Assembly: GCA_945868435.1 (NCBI GenBank)
Contig: CAMBLG010000001.1
Span: 1-64,000 of the forward strand
Length of the DNA: 64,000 bases
Origin: an uncultured Lachnospiraceae bacterium
GTDB lineage: Bacteria; Bacillota; Clostridia; Lachnospirales; Lachnospiraceae
Direction: 5' to 3'
In this document: positions 54,794 to 63,668 of the stretch, in pieces
Layout of the letters: every line of letters starts with the position of its first letter
Position numbering within the stretch: position 1 is the first letter of the stretch
Notes under the pieces: model-generated
What the model was told of the DNA's origin: nothing
Seen by the model: the letters and a program-made list of their open reading frames with translations, nothing else
The model's database searches: none
Translations under genes and position numbers: made by a program

Positions 54794-54815
54794 AAACGTC
54801 TACATTATATCATGA
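54660..54815 (+). CDS. Possible 51-residue protein spanning the right arm of the element
   Basis: An open frame from ATG 54660 to TGA 54815 begins MADTNHKKEKSMLQQSRNSG and ends with SEIVKTNAANVYIIS. Most of its second half is encoded by the inverted-repeat arm, so the frame may be a by-product of the element. The ribosome site is poor (GAGG three bases before ATG). The predicted peptide is polar and basic, with no membrane segment or known domain. Confidence 0.25.
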   Translation: MADTNHKKEKSMLQQSRNSGCMSRRFMSQPLKSFALSEIVKTNAANVYIIS

Positions 54816-54881
54816 GAAAAGCGAGGGGGGAAGAAGGAAAGCGGGAGGCGGGAAAAATATCGGAAAATCTGCGATTCACTC

Positions 54882-54910
54882 TTGTACGGGAAGAAAATAG
54901 TGTTTATAAT
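54882..54910 (+). promoter_or_regulatory. ackA promoter
   Basis: TTGTAC (54882-54887), a 17-base spacer and TATAAT (54905-54910), about 56 bp before the ackA start. Confidence 0.82.
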
Positions 54911-54966
54911 AGTAATAGTGTCGTGTAGACAGGCTATTGAATAAAATATGAAGTGAGGGAAACAAA

Positions 54967-56157
54967 ATGAACGTATTAGTCATTAACTGTGGAAGCTCAT
55001 CCTTAAAATACCAGCTGATCAACTCTGACTCAGAATCAGTTCTGGCAAAGGGACTGTGTGAGCGAATCGGAATCGATGGACGCCTTGTATATCAGAAGGC
55101 AGGATTGGACAAGGAGATTACAGAAGCTCCGATGCCGACCCATAAGGAGGCCATTCAGATGGTATTGGATGCTTTGGTGAATCCGAAGACCGGCGCAGTT
55201 GCAAGTCTTTCTGAGATAGATGCGGTGGGACACCGTGTGGTACATGGCGGTGAGAAATTTGCAGCATCTGTTGTTCTGAATGATGAAGTCCTGGCTAAGG
55301 TGGAGGAGTGCAATGAACTGGCACCGCTTCACAATCCGGCGAACCTGATTGGTATTCGCGCTTGTCAGGAACTGATGCCAAACGTGCCGATGGTGGGTGT
55401 GTTTGATACCGCTTTCCACCAGACGATGCCGAAGAAGGCATATCTGTATGGACTGCCATATGAGTATTATGAGAAGTATAAAGTAAGAAGATATGGTTTC
55501 CACGGAACCAGCCACAGCTTTGTATCCAAGAGATGTGCAGAATTTTTGAATATGGATTTGAATAATTCCAAGATCATTGTTGCGCATCTGGGCAATGGTG
55601 CATCCATCAGCGCTGTTGTAAATGGTGCCTGCGTGGATACTTCCATGGGACTGACACCGCTGGAGGGACTGGTAATGGGAACCCGCTCCGGTGATATTGA
55701 TCCGGCTATCATGGAGTACATTGCCAAGAAAGAGAACCTGGACATCGACGGTGTCATGAATGTTCTCAATAAAAAGTCCGGTGTCGAGGGAATCTCCGGT
55801 GTGTCCAGTGACTTCCGTGATCTGGAGGCTGCTTACAATGAGGGAAATGAGCGCGCAATCGATGCTTGCGAGGTGTTCGCATATCGTGTAGCGAAGTACA
55901 TTGGTGCATATGTGGCAGCAATGAATGGGGTGGATGCCATTGCATTTACGGCCGGAATTGGTGAGAATACCAGTTTTATCCGCACCAAGATTCTTGCATA
56001 TCTCGGATATCTCGGAATTACGATGGATGAGAAGGCCAACGAAGTGCGCGGGGAGGATAAGGTGATTTCAACCGCAGATTCCAAGGTAAAGGTTTGCGTA
56101 ATCCCGACAAATGAGGAGCTTGCTATCTGCCGCGAGACAGTAGCCCTGGTGAAGTAA
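54967..56157 (+). CDS. ackA: Acetate kinase
   Basis: AckA makes ATP and acetate from acetyl phosphate, the main energy-yielding end step of acetate fermentation. The 396-residue protein shows [53 protein letters not shown] and the C-terminal [14 protein letters not shown], all family motifs. GTGAGGGAA is the ribosome site. The phosphotransacetylase gene is not adjacent, unlike in many relatives. Confidence 0.98.
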   Translation: MNVLVINCGSSSLKYQLINSDSESVLAKGLCERIGIDGRLVYQKAGLDKEITEAPMPTHKEAIQMVLDALVNPKTGAVASLSEIDAVGHRVVHGGEKFAASVVLNDEVLAKVEECNELAPLHNPANLIGIRACQELMPNVPMVGVFDTAFHQTMPKKAYLYGLPYEYYEKYKVRRYGFHGTSHSFVSKRCAEFLNMDLNNSKIIVAHLGNGASISAVVNGACVDTSMGLTPLEGLVMGTRSGDIDPAIMEYIAKKENLDIDGVMNVLNKKSGVEGISGVSSDFRDLEAAYNEGNERAIDACEVFAYRVAKYIGAYVAAMNGVDAIAFTAGIGENTSFIRTKILAYLGYLGITMDEKANEVRGEDKVISTADSKVKVCVIPTNEELAICRETVALVK

Positions 56158-56187
56158 CACAAAGTAACAAAAATATCCAAAATTTTG

Positions 56188-56216
56188 TTGACAAACCTTA
56201 GACCGATATGTATAAT
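56188..56216 (+). promoter_or_regulatory. Promoter of the DUF177-rpmF pair
   Basis: TTGACA (56188-56193), a 17-base spacer and TATAAT (56211-56216): a full consensus sigma-A promoter. Confidence 0.93.
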
Positions 56217-56242
56217 TGTTTAGGTGTGAGTAGGAGAATATT

Positions 56243-56767
56243 GTGAATATTGATATTTCAATGATTGCAAAGTCCATAAATAAGGAAATGGTTCAGGAGG
56301 TACAGCTTGCTCTAGACTCCTTCCGTTCCCGTTTGGGTGATTTTCCTATTACAAGCAAGGAACCGATTGAACTTCACATCCGTAATCAGGAGAATGCTAC
56401 AGTGCTGATCACCGGTACGGTAGACATGGAGGTAATGATTCCCTGCAGCCGGTGTCTGGAAGATGTTCCGACACCAATCCATTTTGACATTGACAAGAAG
56501 CTTCGCATTGAAGAGGATTGTCTGGTTGATGACGAGATGGAGGAACCGGATTACCTGATTGGGTTTGAACTGGATGTAGAGAAATTAGTCTACGCCGAGA
56601 TTTTGGTGAACTGGCCGATGAAAGTTCTGTGCAAGGACGATTGCGAAGGAATTTGTAAAGTCTGCGGGATGAACTTGAACAAGGGAGCCTGCAGTTGCCA
56701 GAAAACAGAGCTTGATCCAAGAATGGCAGCAATCCAAGATATATTTAACAAGTTTAAGGAGGTGTAA
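56243..56767 (+). CDS. DUF177 (YceD) family protein
   Basis: A 174-residue DUF177/YceD protein, a conserved family almost always next to rpmF and implicated in 23S rRNA or ribosome processing. It has the paired cysteines CSRCLE and a cysteine-rich C-terminal zinc-binding part (CKDDCEGICKVCG, GACSC). The start is a GTG with TAGGAGAA upstream. The stop is four bases before the rpmF ATG, with AAGGAGGT inside its own end, so the two are coupled. Confidence 0.92.
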   Translation: MNIDISMIAKSINKEMVQEVQLALDSFRSRLGDFPITSKEPIELHIRNQENATVLITGTVDMEVMIPCSRCLEDVPTPIHFDIDKKLRIEEDCLVDDEMEEPDYLIGFELDVEKLVYAEILVNWPMKVLCKDDCEGICKVCGMNLNKGACSCQKTELDPRMAAIQDIFNKFKEV

Positions 56768-56771
56768 ACAA

Positions 56772-56951
56772 ATGTCAATTTGTCCAAAGAATAAATCTTC
56801 TAAGGGTAGAAGAGATAAGAGAAGAGCAAACTGGAAAATGTCTGCTCCGACTTTAGTTAAGTGCAGCAAGTGTGGCGAATTAATGATGCCTCACCGTGTG
56901 TGCAAGAACTGTGGCTCTTATAATAAGAAAGAAATCATCCCACAGGACTAA
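56772..56951 (+). CDS. rpmF: Large ribosomal subunit protein bL32
   Basis: A 59-residue L32 of the zinc-binding type, with Cys31, Cys34, Cys44 and Cys47 (CSKCG, CKNCG) and the basic N-terminus CPKNKSSKGRRDKRRA. The ATG is preceded by AAGGAGGTG; the same open frame extends upstream inside the DUF177 gene but lacks a ribosome site. It is followed by a very strong terminator. Confidence 0.98.
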   Translation: MSICPKNKSSKGRRDKRRANWKMSAPTLVKCSKCGELMMPHRVCKNCGSYNKKEIIPQD

Positions 56952-56963
56952 TGCAGAAAAGAT

Positions 56964-56999
56964 AGGCTCTCCGTAATCGGAGAGCCTTATTTTTGTTTT
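56964..56999 (+). terminator. Terminator after rpmF
   Basis: AGGCTCTCCG (56964-56973) pairs perfectly with CGGAGAGCCT (56978-56987), loop TAAT, followed by TATTTTTGTTTT. Confidence 0.96.
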
Positions 57000-57018
57000 C
57001 TAAAATTGAAATTTCGGA

Positions 57019-57047
57019 TTGATTTATACATAGAGATATAGTATATT
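57019..57047 (+). promoter_or_regulatory. plsX promoter
   Basis: TTGATT (57019-57024), a 17-base spacer and TATATT (57042-57047), about 30 bp before the plsX start. No clear lipid-repressor operator like the one at degV is seen here. Confidence 0.7.
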
Positions 57048-57077
57048 CTCTAATAGATGCATAAGGAGGAGAAATCT

Positions 57078-58103
57078 ATGCAGACAATGACAGTAGTTGC
57101 CCTGGATGCTATGGGTGGTGACAATGCGCCGGCAGAGATTGTCAAAGGCGCTGTGGATGCGGTTTCTTCCCGGGGGGATATCAAGGTTAAGCTCGTAGGG
57201 CAGGAGGATGTTGTGCGGGAGGAACTTGTAAAATATTCCTATCCCCAGGAACGGATCGAGGTTGTGGATGCACCGGAGGTTATCGAGATGGCAGAGCCGC
57301 CGGTACAGGCAATCCGCACCAAAAAACAGTCATCTATGGTAGTTGGTATGAATCTGGTAAAGCAGAAGGAGGCGGATGCGTTTGTTTCCGCAGGAAGCTC
57401 CGGAGCTGTGCTGGTAGGCGGACAGACCATTGTTGGTCGGATCAAGGGAATCAAGAGACCGCCTCTGGCACCGTTAATCCCGACAGAATCGGGAGTATCG
57501 TTACTGATCGACTGCGGAGCCAACGTGGACGCAAGACCGGAACATCTGGTTCAGTTCGCCAAGATGGGTTCCATTTACATGGAAAAAGTTGTAGGTGTGA
57601 AGAACCCCCGAGTGGCAATTGTCAATATTGGAGCAGAGGAAGAGAAGGGCAATGCTCTGGTCAAGGAGACCTTTCCACTGCTGCGCGCATGTACAGATTT
57701 GAATTTTGTTGGAAGTATTGAAGCGCGCGAGATTCCTCATGGCGGTGCAGATGTTATCGTGTGTGAGGCCTTTGTCGGAAACGTAATCTTAAAGTTGTAT
57801 GAAGGCTTGAGCTCTACCCTGGTGGGAGCAATTAAGCAGGGACTTATGAGCACACTTAAGAGTAAGATTGGTGCGGCACTTGCACTCCCGGCCATGAAGG
57901 CAACTCTTAAGGCATTTGATGCAACCGAGTATGGTGGAGCACCACTTTTGGGGCTGAATGGTTTGGTGGTGAAGACCCATGGAAACTCTAAGGCAAAGGA
58001 GATTACGAATTCCATCTACCAGTGTGTAGCTTTCCGTGAAAATGATATCAACGGAATAATTAAAGAAAAAATCGTTGACACTGAACAAGAGGACGAGAAT
58101 TAG
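57078..58103 (+). CDS. plsX: Phosphate acyltransferase PlsX
   Basis: PlsX converts acyl-ACP to acyl phosphate, feeding phosphatidic acid synthesis by PlsY. The 341-residue protein has VALDAMGGDNAP at the N-terminus, the VSAGSSGAVLVGG loop, CGANVDARPEHLVQFAKMGS, NIGAEEEKGN and the C-terminal GLNGLVVKTHGNS. The start was set at the ATG behind AAGGAGGAG; an upstream in-frame ATG has none. It is followed by acpP 18 bp later, the usual lipid pairing. Confidence 0.97.
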   Translation: MQTMTVVALDAMGGDNAPAEIVKGAVDAVSSRGDIKVKLVGQEDVVREELVKYSYPQERIEVVDAPEVIEMAEPPVQAIRTKKQSSMVVGMNLVKQKEADAFVSAGSSGAVLVGGQTIVGRIKGIKRPPLAPLIPTESGVSLLIDCGANVDARPEHLVQFAKMGSIYMEKVVGVKNPRVAIVNIGAEEEKGNALVKETFPLLRACTDLNFVGSIEAREIPHGGADVIVCEAFVGNVILKLYEGLSSTLVGAIKQGLMSTLKSKIGAALALPAMKATLKAFDATEYGGAPLLGLNGLVVKTHGNSKAKEITNSIYQCVAFRENDINGIIKEKIVDTEQEDEN

Positions 58104-58121
58104 TTAGAAAGGATGACGATT

Positions 58122-58355
58122 ATGGAATTTGAAAAGCTGAAGCAGATTATTGTTGAAGTATTGAACGTGGACGAGAGCGAGATTACAATGGAAACTACAT
58201 TTATTGACGACCTCGGTGCGGATTCGTTAGATGTATTCCAGATTATTATGGGCCTTGAGGAAGAGTTTGATATTGAGATTCCGAACGAACAGGCTGAGAA
58301 GATTGTTACTGTAGCCGATGCGGTAGAACAGATTAAGAGCGCAGTCAACAACTAA
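58122..58355 (+). CDS. acpP: Acyl carrier protein
   Basis: A 77-residue acyl carrier protein with the phosphopantetheine attachment site [12 protein letters not shown]; the Ser is at about residue 36. The acidic helix II ([13 protein letters not shown]) that docks to fatty-acid enzymes is present. The start was set at the second ATG, which has AAAGGA at proper distance. It follows plsX closely. A hairpin with T6 lies after the stop codon, so only part of the transcript would continue into rnc. Confidence 0.96.
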   Translation: MEFEKLKQIIVEVLNVDESEITMETTFIDDLGADSLDVFQIIMGLEEEFDIEIPNEQAEKIVTVADAVEQIKSAVNN

Positions 58356-58366
58356 GATTGAATGGG

Positions 58367-58395
58367 AAGGAGTCCGAGGTACGGGCTCCTTTTTT
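58367..58395 (+). terminator. Terminator or attenuator between acpP and rnc
   Basis: AAGGAGTCC (58367-58375) pairs with GGGCTCCTT (58383-58391), loop of seven bases, followed by a T run to 58395. The rnc ribosome site starts only two bases later, so read-through likely feeds rnc. Confidence 0.85.
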
Positions 58396-58409
58396 CGCAG
58401 GAGATGAAT

Positions 58410-59105
58410 ATGCAGAAAATAAAAGATTTTCAAAACACAATCGGGTACAATTTCCAGAGCGAGGGACTGCTCAGGCAGGCACTGACCCACAGTTCTTATG
58501 CCAATGAGAAGCATATGAAAAAGCTTTCGGACAATGAGAGACTGGAATTTTTGGGTGATGCTGTGTTAGAATTGGTATCAAGCGACTTTTTGTACAAAAA
58601 TTATCAGAAGCTGCCGGAGGGGGAACTCACAAAGCTTCGGGCCAGTATCGTGTGTGAGCCTACGCTTGCCCTCTGTGCCAAAGAACTTCATCTGGGAGAG
58701 TATCTGTTGCTTGGCAAGGGAGAGGATCAGACCGGAGGAAGAGAGCGCAAATCCATTCTGTCGGATGCACTTGAGGCAGTGATCGGAGCAATTTATCTGG
58801 ATGGTGGTTTTGCTAATGCAAAAGAGTTTGTGTTAAAGTATATCATGACGGATATTGAACACAAACAGCTCTTTTATGATAGCAAGACTATCCTGCAGGA
58901 AGTCGTGCAGGGGGAGCATGAGAGCCTGCAGTATGTGATGACAGAGGAATCAGGACCGGATCATAACAAGAGTTTCACTGTGGAAGCACATATTGACAAC
59001 GTGTGTCTGGGCGTTGGAAGCGGACACACCAAGAAGGCAGCGGAACAGGAAGCGGCATACCGTGCACTTCTTAAGATCAGAGAAGACAAGGAGCAGAACA
59101 GGTAA
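58410..59105 (+). CDS. rnc: Ribonuclease III
   Basis: RNase III cuts double-stranded RNA in rRNA and mRNA processing. The 231-residue protein has the signature NERLEFLGDAVLEL with the catalytic acidic residues, SDALEAVIGAIYLDGG, and a C-terminal double-stranded RNA-binding domain (ILQEVVQGEHESLQYVM ... GSGHTKKAAEQEAAYRAL). Two ATGs six bases apart are possible; the second has GCAGGAG at a proper spacing. The stop overlaps the smc start (TAATG). Confidence 0.97.
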   Translation: MQKIKDFQNTIGYNFQSEGLLRQALTHSSYANEKHMKKLSDNERLEFLGDAVLELVSSDFLYKNYQKLPEGELTKLRASIVCEPTLALCAKELHLGEYLLLGKGEDQTGGRERKSILSDALEAVIGAIYLDGGFANAKEFVLKYIMTDIEHKQLFYDSKTILQEVVQGEHESLQYVMTEESGPDHNKSFTVEAHIDNVCLGVGSGHTKKAAEQEAAYRALLKIREDKEQNR

Positions 59106-62100
59106 TGTATTTAAAGAGTATAGAGGTACATGGATTTAAATCCTTTGCCAACAAGATCGTGTTTGATTTCCACAACGGAATAACCGGTATTGTGGGACCA
59201 AATGGAAGTGGTAAGAGTAATGTCGCGGATGCGGTGCGCTGGGTGCTGGGTGAGCAGTCGGTAAAACAGCTTCGAGGCTCTTCCATGCAGGATGTCATTT
59301 TTGCCGGAACGGAGAACCGTAAGCCCTTAAGCTATGCCTATGTTGCCATTACGTTGGACAATTCAGATCATCAGCTGGCGATTGAATTCGAAGAGGTAAC
59401 GATTGCGAGACGTCTGTACCGTTCCGGAGAGAGCGAGTATCTGATCAACGGGAATCCCTGTCGTCTTAAGGAAGTGTCAGAGCTGTTTTATGACACCGGT
59501 ATCGGAAAAGAGGGATACTCCATCATCGGACAGGGTCAGATCGACCGGATCTTAAGCGGAAAGCCGGAGGAGCGCCGTGAGCTTTTTGATGAGGCGGCCG
59601 GTATTGTGAAGTTCAAAAAGCGTAAGGTGACTGCCCAGAAAAAGCTGGATAGCGAGCGAGAGAATCTGGTTCGTGTCAATGACATTCTTGCGGAGTTGGA
59701 ACGGCAGGTAGGTCCGCTGGAGCGCCAGTCAGAAAAGGCGAAGACTTATCTGAAGAAGAAGTCAGAGCTGAAGGACTATGATGTGAACATGTTCCTTCTG
59801 GAGACGGAGCGCATTGAGAAGGAGCAGAAGGATGTGGAGGCGAAGTACCGCATTGCGGAGGAACAGCTGACCGAGACCAATACATCCTACGACAGGATCA
59901 AGAGCGAGTACGAACAATTGGAATCAGATATGGCCGAGATGGATGAGAAAATTAATTCCATCCGGGAGAATATCAGCAACACTTCGGTTATGCGCCAGAA
60001 ACTGGAAAGCCAGATTCAGGTGCTGACGGAGCAGATTCACACGGCGGAACTGACGGATGAGCATTTGCAGAGTCGCCTGGATGCCATTGAAAGGGATAAG
60101 CAGGAGCGTATGGCTTCCCGTCTTTCCTACGATGAGAAGAAGGCTGCGCTGGATGAACAGTTGACTGAGATAGAGTCCCGCAAAGCGAAAGCCCAGGAAG
60201 AACTGGCCGCAATTCAGGCTGAGATTGCAAGATGTAATGCCGGTCTTGAAAACGGACAGAAGGAATTGGTGGAGCTGTTGAACAACAAGGCAGGAATCCA
60301 ATCCCGCCAGCAGCGCAATGACACCATGCTGGAGCAGATCAATATCCGAAAGGCGGAGCTGTCCAAGCGTCTTCTGGACAGAAAGACGCAGGAGGCTGAT
60401 CTGAATGCGGCACTGGAGAACTCCAAGGCAGAGCTGGATGAGATCAATCAGGCAATTCAGGAGAAAAAGGCGTTAGAACAGTCCCTGTATGAGAAGCAGA
60501 AGGAGTGGCGCTTTAAGGCCAACGAGAACAATCGGCTTCTGGAGGAGGCGAAGGCTGCATGCATCAAGCAGCAGTCCCGTTTGGAGTCCTTGAAAAATAT
60601 TGCGGAGCGTTATGACGGATACGGCAACAGCATCCGTAAGGTCATGGAACAGAAGACGAAGCACAAGGGACTTCTGGGCGTTGTGTCAGACCTGATTCAG
60701 GTGGAAAAGAAATACGAGATCGCCATAGAGACTGCTCTTGGCGGTAATATTCAGAATATTGTGACGGAGGATGAGGAGACGGCCAAGCAGATGATTTCCT
60801 TCCTGAAGGAAAATCGTCTGGGACGTGCTACCTTTCTGCCTCTCACCAGTGTAAGTGCTAAGGGAAATCCCAAGAATGAGGCGGCCATGGGAGAGCCGGG
60901 AGTGATCGGTCTGGCCAATGAACTGGTGCAGTGTGACCATAAGTATGACGAGGTGGCAGCGTATCTCTTGGGACGTGTTCTTGTGGTAGACACCATAGAC
61001 CATGCCATCGCCATTGCAAAAAAGCATCATTACAGCTTACATATTGTGACTCTGGAGGGTGAATACTTAAGTCCGGGTGGTTCTATGACCGGAGGTGCGT
61101 TCAAGAATACCTCCAATCTTCTGGCCAGAAACCGTGAGATTGAGGAACTGGAGCAGAAGATTGCCAAGATGAAGGAGGAACTTTCCGAGAGGGAGAACCG
61201 CAGGGAGGATATTGCTACAGCCCTGGAGCTGAATGCAGATGAACTTGCGGGAGTGAAAGAGGAACTGCAGCAGAAGTACATTCTGCAGAATACCGCCCAG
61301 ATGAATGTGGACCGCGCAAAGCAGCAGCGGGATGAGAGCGAGGAGGTATTCTCCGGGCTCATGGGCGAAAATGCGCAGATTGAGAATCAGATTGCAGAGA
61401 TCAACAGTAACAAGAAGAAGATTCTGGAGGAGACTGAGTACGCGGCAAGGCGAGAGGCGGAGATCGGCGAGGAGTCCAGGAAATTCCAGGCCGTGTTGGA
61501 GCAGCAGAGTGCATCGGAGAGCGCTGCGGCGGACAAGGTATCCCATATTGTGATTGAGCTTGCCAATATGCGCCAGAGTGTAGAGTTTGCCCAGGAGAAC
61601 ATCGACCGTATCAACAGCGAAATCGAGAAGTATGACGCCGAGAGCCGGGAGCTTGTGGACAATGCCAAGAATTCCAAGGAGGATGCCGAGAAAAAGCGTC
61701 AGGATATCGAGAAAATCAAGAAGACGATTCTGGCATCCGCAGATTCCAACTCCCAGTTGGAGGAGGAACTGAAGGTAAGTCTGGAGAAAAAGGAAAAGAT
61801 GTCTGCGGATTACCGCGGATTTTTCCAGAAGCAGGAGGAGATTGCAAAGCGGCAGGGTGATTTGGACAAGGAAATTTTCCGTCTGAACAATCAGATGGAG
61901 AAGCTGAAGGAAGCCGGCGAATACCAGACGAATTATCTGTGGGAGGAGTATGAGCTTACTCCGCATGCTGCCCTGGAGCTTCGAAACGAAGCCTATGAGG
62001 ATTTGGGCGCGTTAAAGAGAATGATTACGGAAATCAAGGATGAGATTCGAAAACTCGGAGACGTCAATGTCAATGCCATCGAGGAATACAAGGAGGTGTC

Positions 62101-62665
62101 CGAGCGTTACGCCTTCTTGAAGGGACAGCACGATGATCTGGTGGAAGCAGAGCAGACGCTGGTTGGCATCATAGAGGATCTGGACAATGGTATGCGCAAA
62201 CAGTTTTCAGAGAAGTTTGCGGAGATTCAGAAAGAATTCGATTCGACCTTTAAGCAGCTGTTCGGTGGCGGACACGGAACACTGGAGCTGGTGGAGGATG
62301 AGGATATCTTGGAGTGCGGCATTCGCATTATCGCGCAGCCGCCGGGAAAGAAACTGCAGAATATGATGCAGTTGTCCGGTGGAGAGAAGGCGCTGACGGC
62401 CATTGCGCTCCTGTTTGCGATTCAGGCCTTGAAACCGTCTCCGTTCTGTCTGTTGGACGAGATCGAGGCTGCGCTGGATGATTCCAATGTCACCAGATTT
62501 GCCAATTATCTGAATAAGCTGACAAAGAATACCCAGTTTATCGTGATCACCCACCGACGTGGCACCATGGCAGCGGCTGACCGCCTGTACGGAATTACCA
62601 TGCAGGAGAAGGGTGTATCGACTTTGGTTTCAGTGAATCTGATTGAAAATGATTTGGATGAGTAA
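59105..62665 (+). CDS. smc: Chromosome segregation protein SMC
   Basis: SMC is the ring-forming ATPase of bacterial condensin. The 1,186-residue protein has Walker A GPNGSGKSN (31-39) and the early GFKSFANKIVFDF, long coiled coils on both sides of the hinge (about residues 520-640, GLLGVVSDLIQVEKKYE), the signature LSGGEKALTAIALLFAI and Walker B FCLLDEIEAALDDSN. The start overlaps the rnc stop by one base. It stands in the common rnc-smc-ftsY order. ScpA and ScpB genes are not in the window. Confidence 0.98.
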   Translation: MYLKSIEVHGFKSFANKIVFDFHNGITGIVGPNGSGKSNVADAVRWVLGEQSVKQLRGSSMQDVIFAGTENRKPLSYAYVAITLDNSDHQLAIEFEEVTIARRLYRSGESEYLINGNPCRLKEVSELFYDTGIGKEGYSIIGQGQIDRILSGKPEERRELFDEAAGIVKFKKRKVTAQKKLDSERENLVRVNDILAELERQVGPLERQSEKAKTYLKKKSELKDYDVNMFLLETERIEKEQKDVEAKYRIAEEQLTETNTSYDRIKSEYEQLESDMAEMDEKINSIRENISNTSVMRQKLESQIQVLTEQIHTAELTDEHLQSRLDAIERDKQERMASRLSYDEKKAALDEQLTEIESRKAKAQEELAAIQAEIARCNAGLENGQKELVELLNNKAGIQSRQQRNDTMLEQINIRKAELSKRLLDRKTQEADLNAALENSKAELDEINQAIQEKKALEQSLYEKQKEWRFKANENNRLLEEAKAACIKQQSRLESLKNIAERYDGYGNSIRKVMEQKTKHKGLLGVVSDLIQVEKKYEIAIETALGGNIQNIVTEDEETAKQMISFLKENRLGRATFLPLTSVSAKGNPKNEAAMGEPGVIGLANELVQCDHKYDEVAAYLLGRVLVVDTIDHAIAIAKKHHYSLHIVTLEGEYLSPGGSMTGGAFKNTSNLLARNREIEELEQKIAKMKEELSERENRREDIATALELNADELAGVKEELQQKYILQNTAQMNVDRAKQQRDESEEVFSGLMGENAQIENQIAEINSNKKKILEETEYAARREAEIGEESRKFQAVLEQQSASESAAADKVSHIVIELANMRQSVEFAQENIDRINSEIEKYDAESRELVDNAKNSKEDAEKKRQDIEKIKKTILASADSNSQLEEELKVSLEKKEKMSADYRGFFQKQEEIAKRQGDLDKEIFRLNNQMEKLKEAGEYQTNYLWEEYELTPHAALELRNEAYEDLGALKRMITEIKDEIRKLGDVNVNAIEEYKEVSERYAFLKGQHDDLVEAEQTLVGIIEDLDNGMRKQFSEKFAEIQKEFDSTFKQLFGGGHGTLELVEDEDILECGIRIIAQPPGKKLQNMMQLSGGEKALTAIALLFAIQALKPSPFCLLDEIEAALDDSNVTRFANYLNKLTKNTQFIVITHRRGTMAAADRLYGITMQEKGVSTLVSVNLIENDLDE

Positions 62666-62708
62666 AGAATGGGACTATGATTGGACAGGATAGAAAGAGG
62701 AGTGCTTG

Positions 62709-63644
62709 ATGGGCGAAGAGAAAAAAGGTTTTTTCAGTCGTCTGGTAGCCGGGCTTACCAAGACGAGGGATAATATCGTATCTGGGATTGATGCCGTATT
62801 TTCCGGCTTTTCCAAAATTGATGAGGAGTTCTATGAGGAACTGGAAGAAATCCTCATCATGGGAGATTTAGGCGTGAGGGCCACGGAACATATTTTGGAT
62901 AATCTCAGGGATAAGGTAAAGGAGAATCACATTAAGGAACCGGCGGATTGCAAACAGCTTTTGATTGACAGTATCAAGGAACAGATGCAGGTCACAGATG
63001 CAGCTTACCGGTTTGAAGAGGAGAAATCCGTTGTGTTGGTCATCGGTGTCAATGGTGTCGGAAAGACCACTACAGTAGGAAAACTGGCCGGAAAACTCAA
63101 AAGTCAGGGAAAGAAAGTCATTGTGGCCGGCGCAGATACCTTCCGGGCAGCAGCGGGAGACCAGCTCAGGGAGTGGGCCAACCGTTCCGGCGTGGATATG
63201 ATCGGGGGCGCTGAGGGCGCAGACCCAGGTGCGGTAGTATATGATGCCACTGCGGCAGCGAAAGCGAGAAACACGGATGTGCTTCTGGTAGACACTGCAG
63301 GACGGCTTCACAATAAGAAAAATCTTATGAATGAGCTGGGTAAGATCAACCGGATCCTGGAGAAGGAGTACCCGGAGGCGTATCGGGAGACTCTCGTGGT
63401 TCTGGATGCAACTACCGGACAGAACGCTTTGGTGCAGGCAAAGGAATTTTCGGATGTGGCGAAGATTTCCGGCATTGTTCTGACCAAGATGGATGGTACC
63501 GCCAAGGGCGGAATCGCCGTGGCAATCCAGTCCGAGCTGGGCGTTCCGGTGAAGTATATCGGCGTAGGCGAGACCATAGATGATCTGCAGAAGTTCAATT
63601 CGGACGAATTTGTAGATGCTTTGTTTGATATAAATAAAAAGTGA
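62709..63644 (+). CDS. ftsY: Signal recognition particle receptor FtsY
   Basis: FtsY is the membrane-associated GTPase that receives the signal recognition particle. The 311-residue protein is an NG domain without the long acidic N-terminal region of E. coli FtsY: an N domain ([18 protein letters not shown]) and a G domain with [53 protein letters not shown] and the closing loop [10 protein letters not shown]. The ATG was preferred to the TTG just before it. AAAGAGGAG is the ribosome site. Confidence 0.97.
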   Translation: MGEEKKGFFSRLVAGLTKTRDNIVSGIDAVFSGFSKIDEEFYEELEEILIMGDLGVRATEHILDNLRDKVKENHIKEPADCKQLLIDSIKEQMQVTDAAYRFEEEKSVVLVIGVNGVGKTTTVGKLAGKLKSQGKKVIVAGADTFRAAAGDQLREWANRSGVDMIGGAEGADPGAVVYDATAAAKARNTDVLLVDTAGRLHNKKNLMNELGKINRILEKEYPEAYRETLVVLDATTGQNALVQAKEFSDVAKISGIVLTKMDGTAKGGIAVAIQSELGVPVKYIGVGETIDDLQKFNSDEFVDALFDINKK

Positions 63645-63668
63645 GAATAGAAAGAAGGATGAACAACA

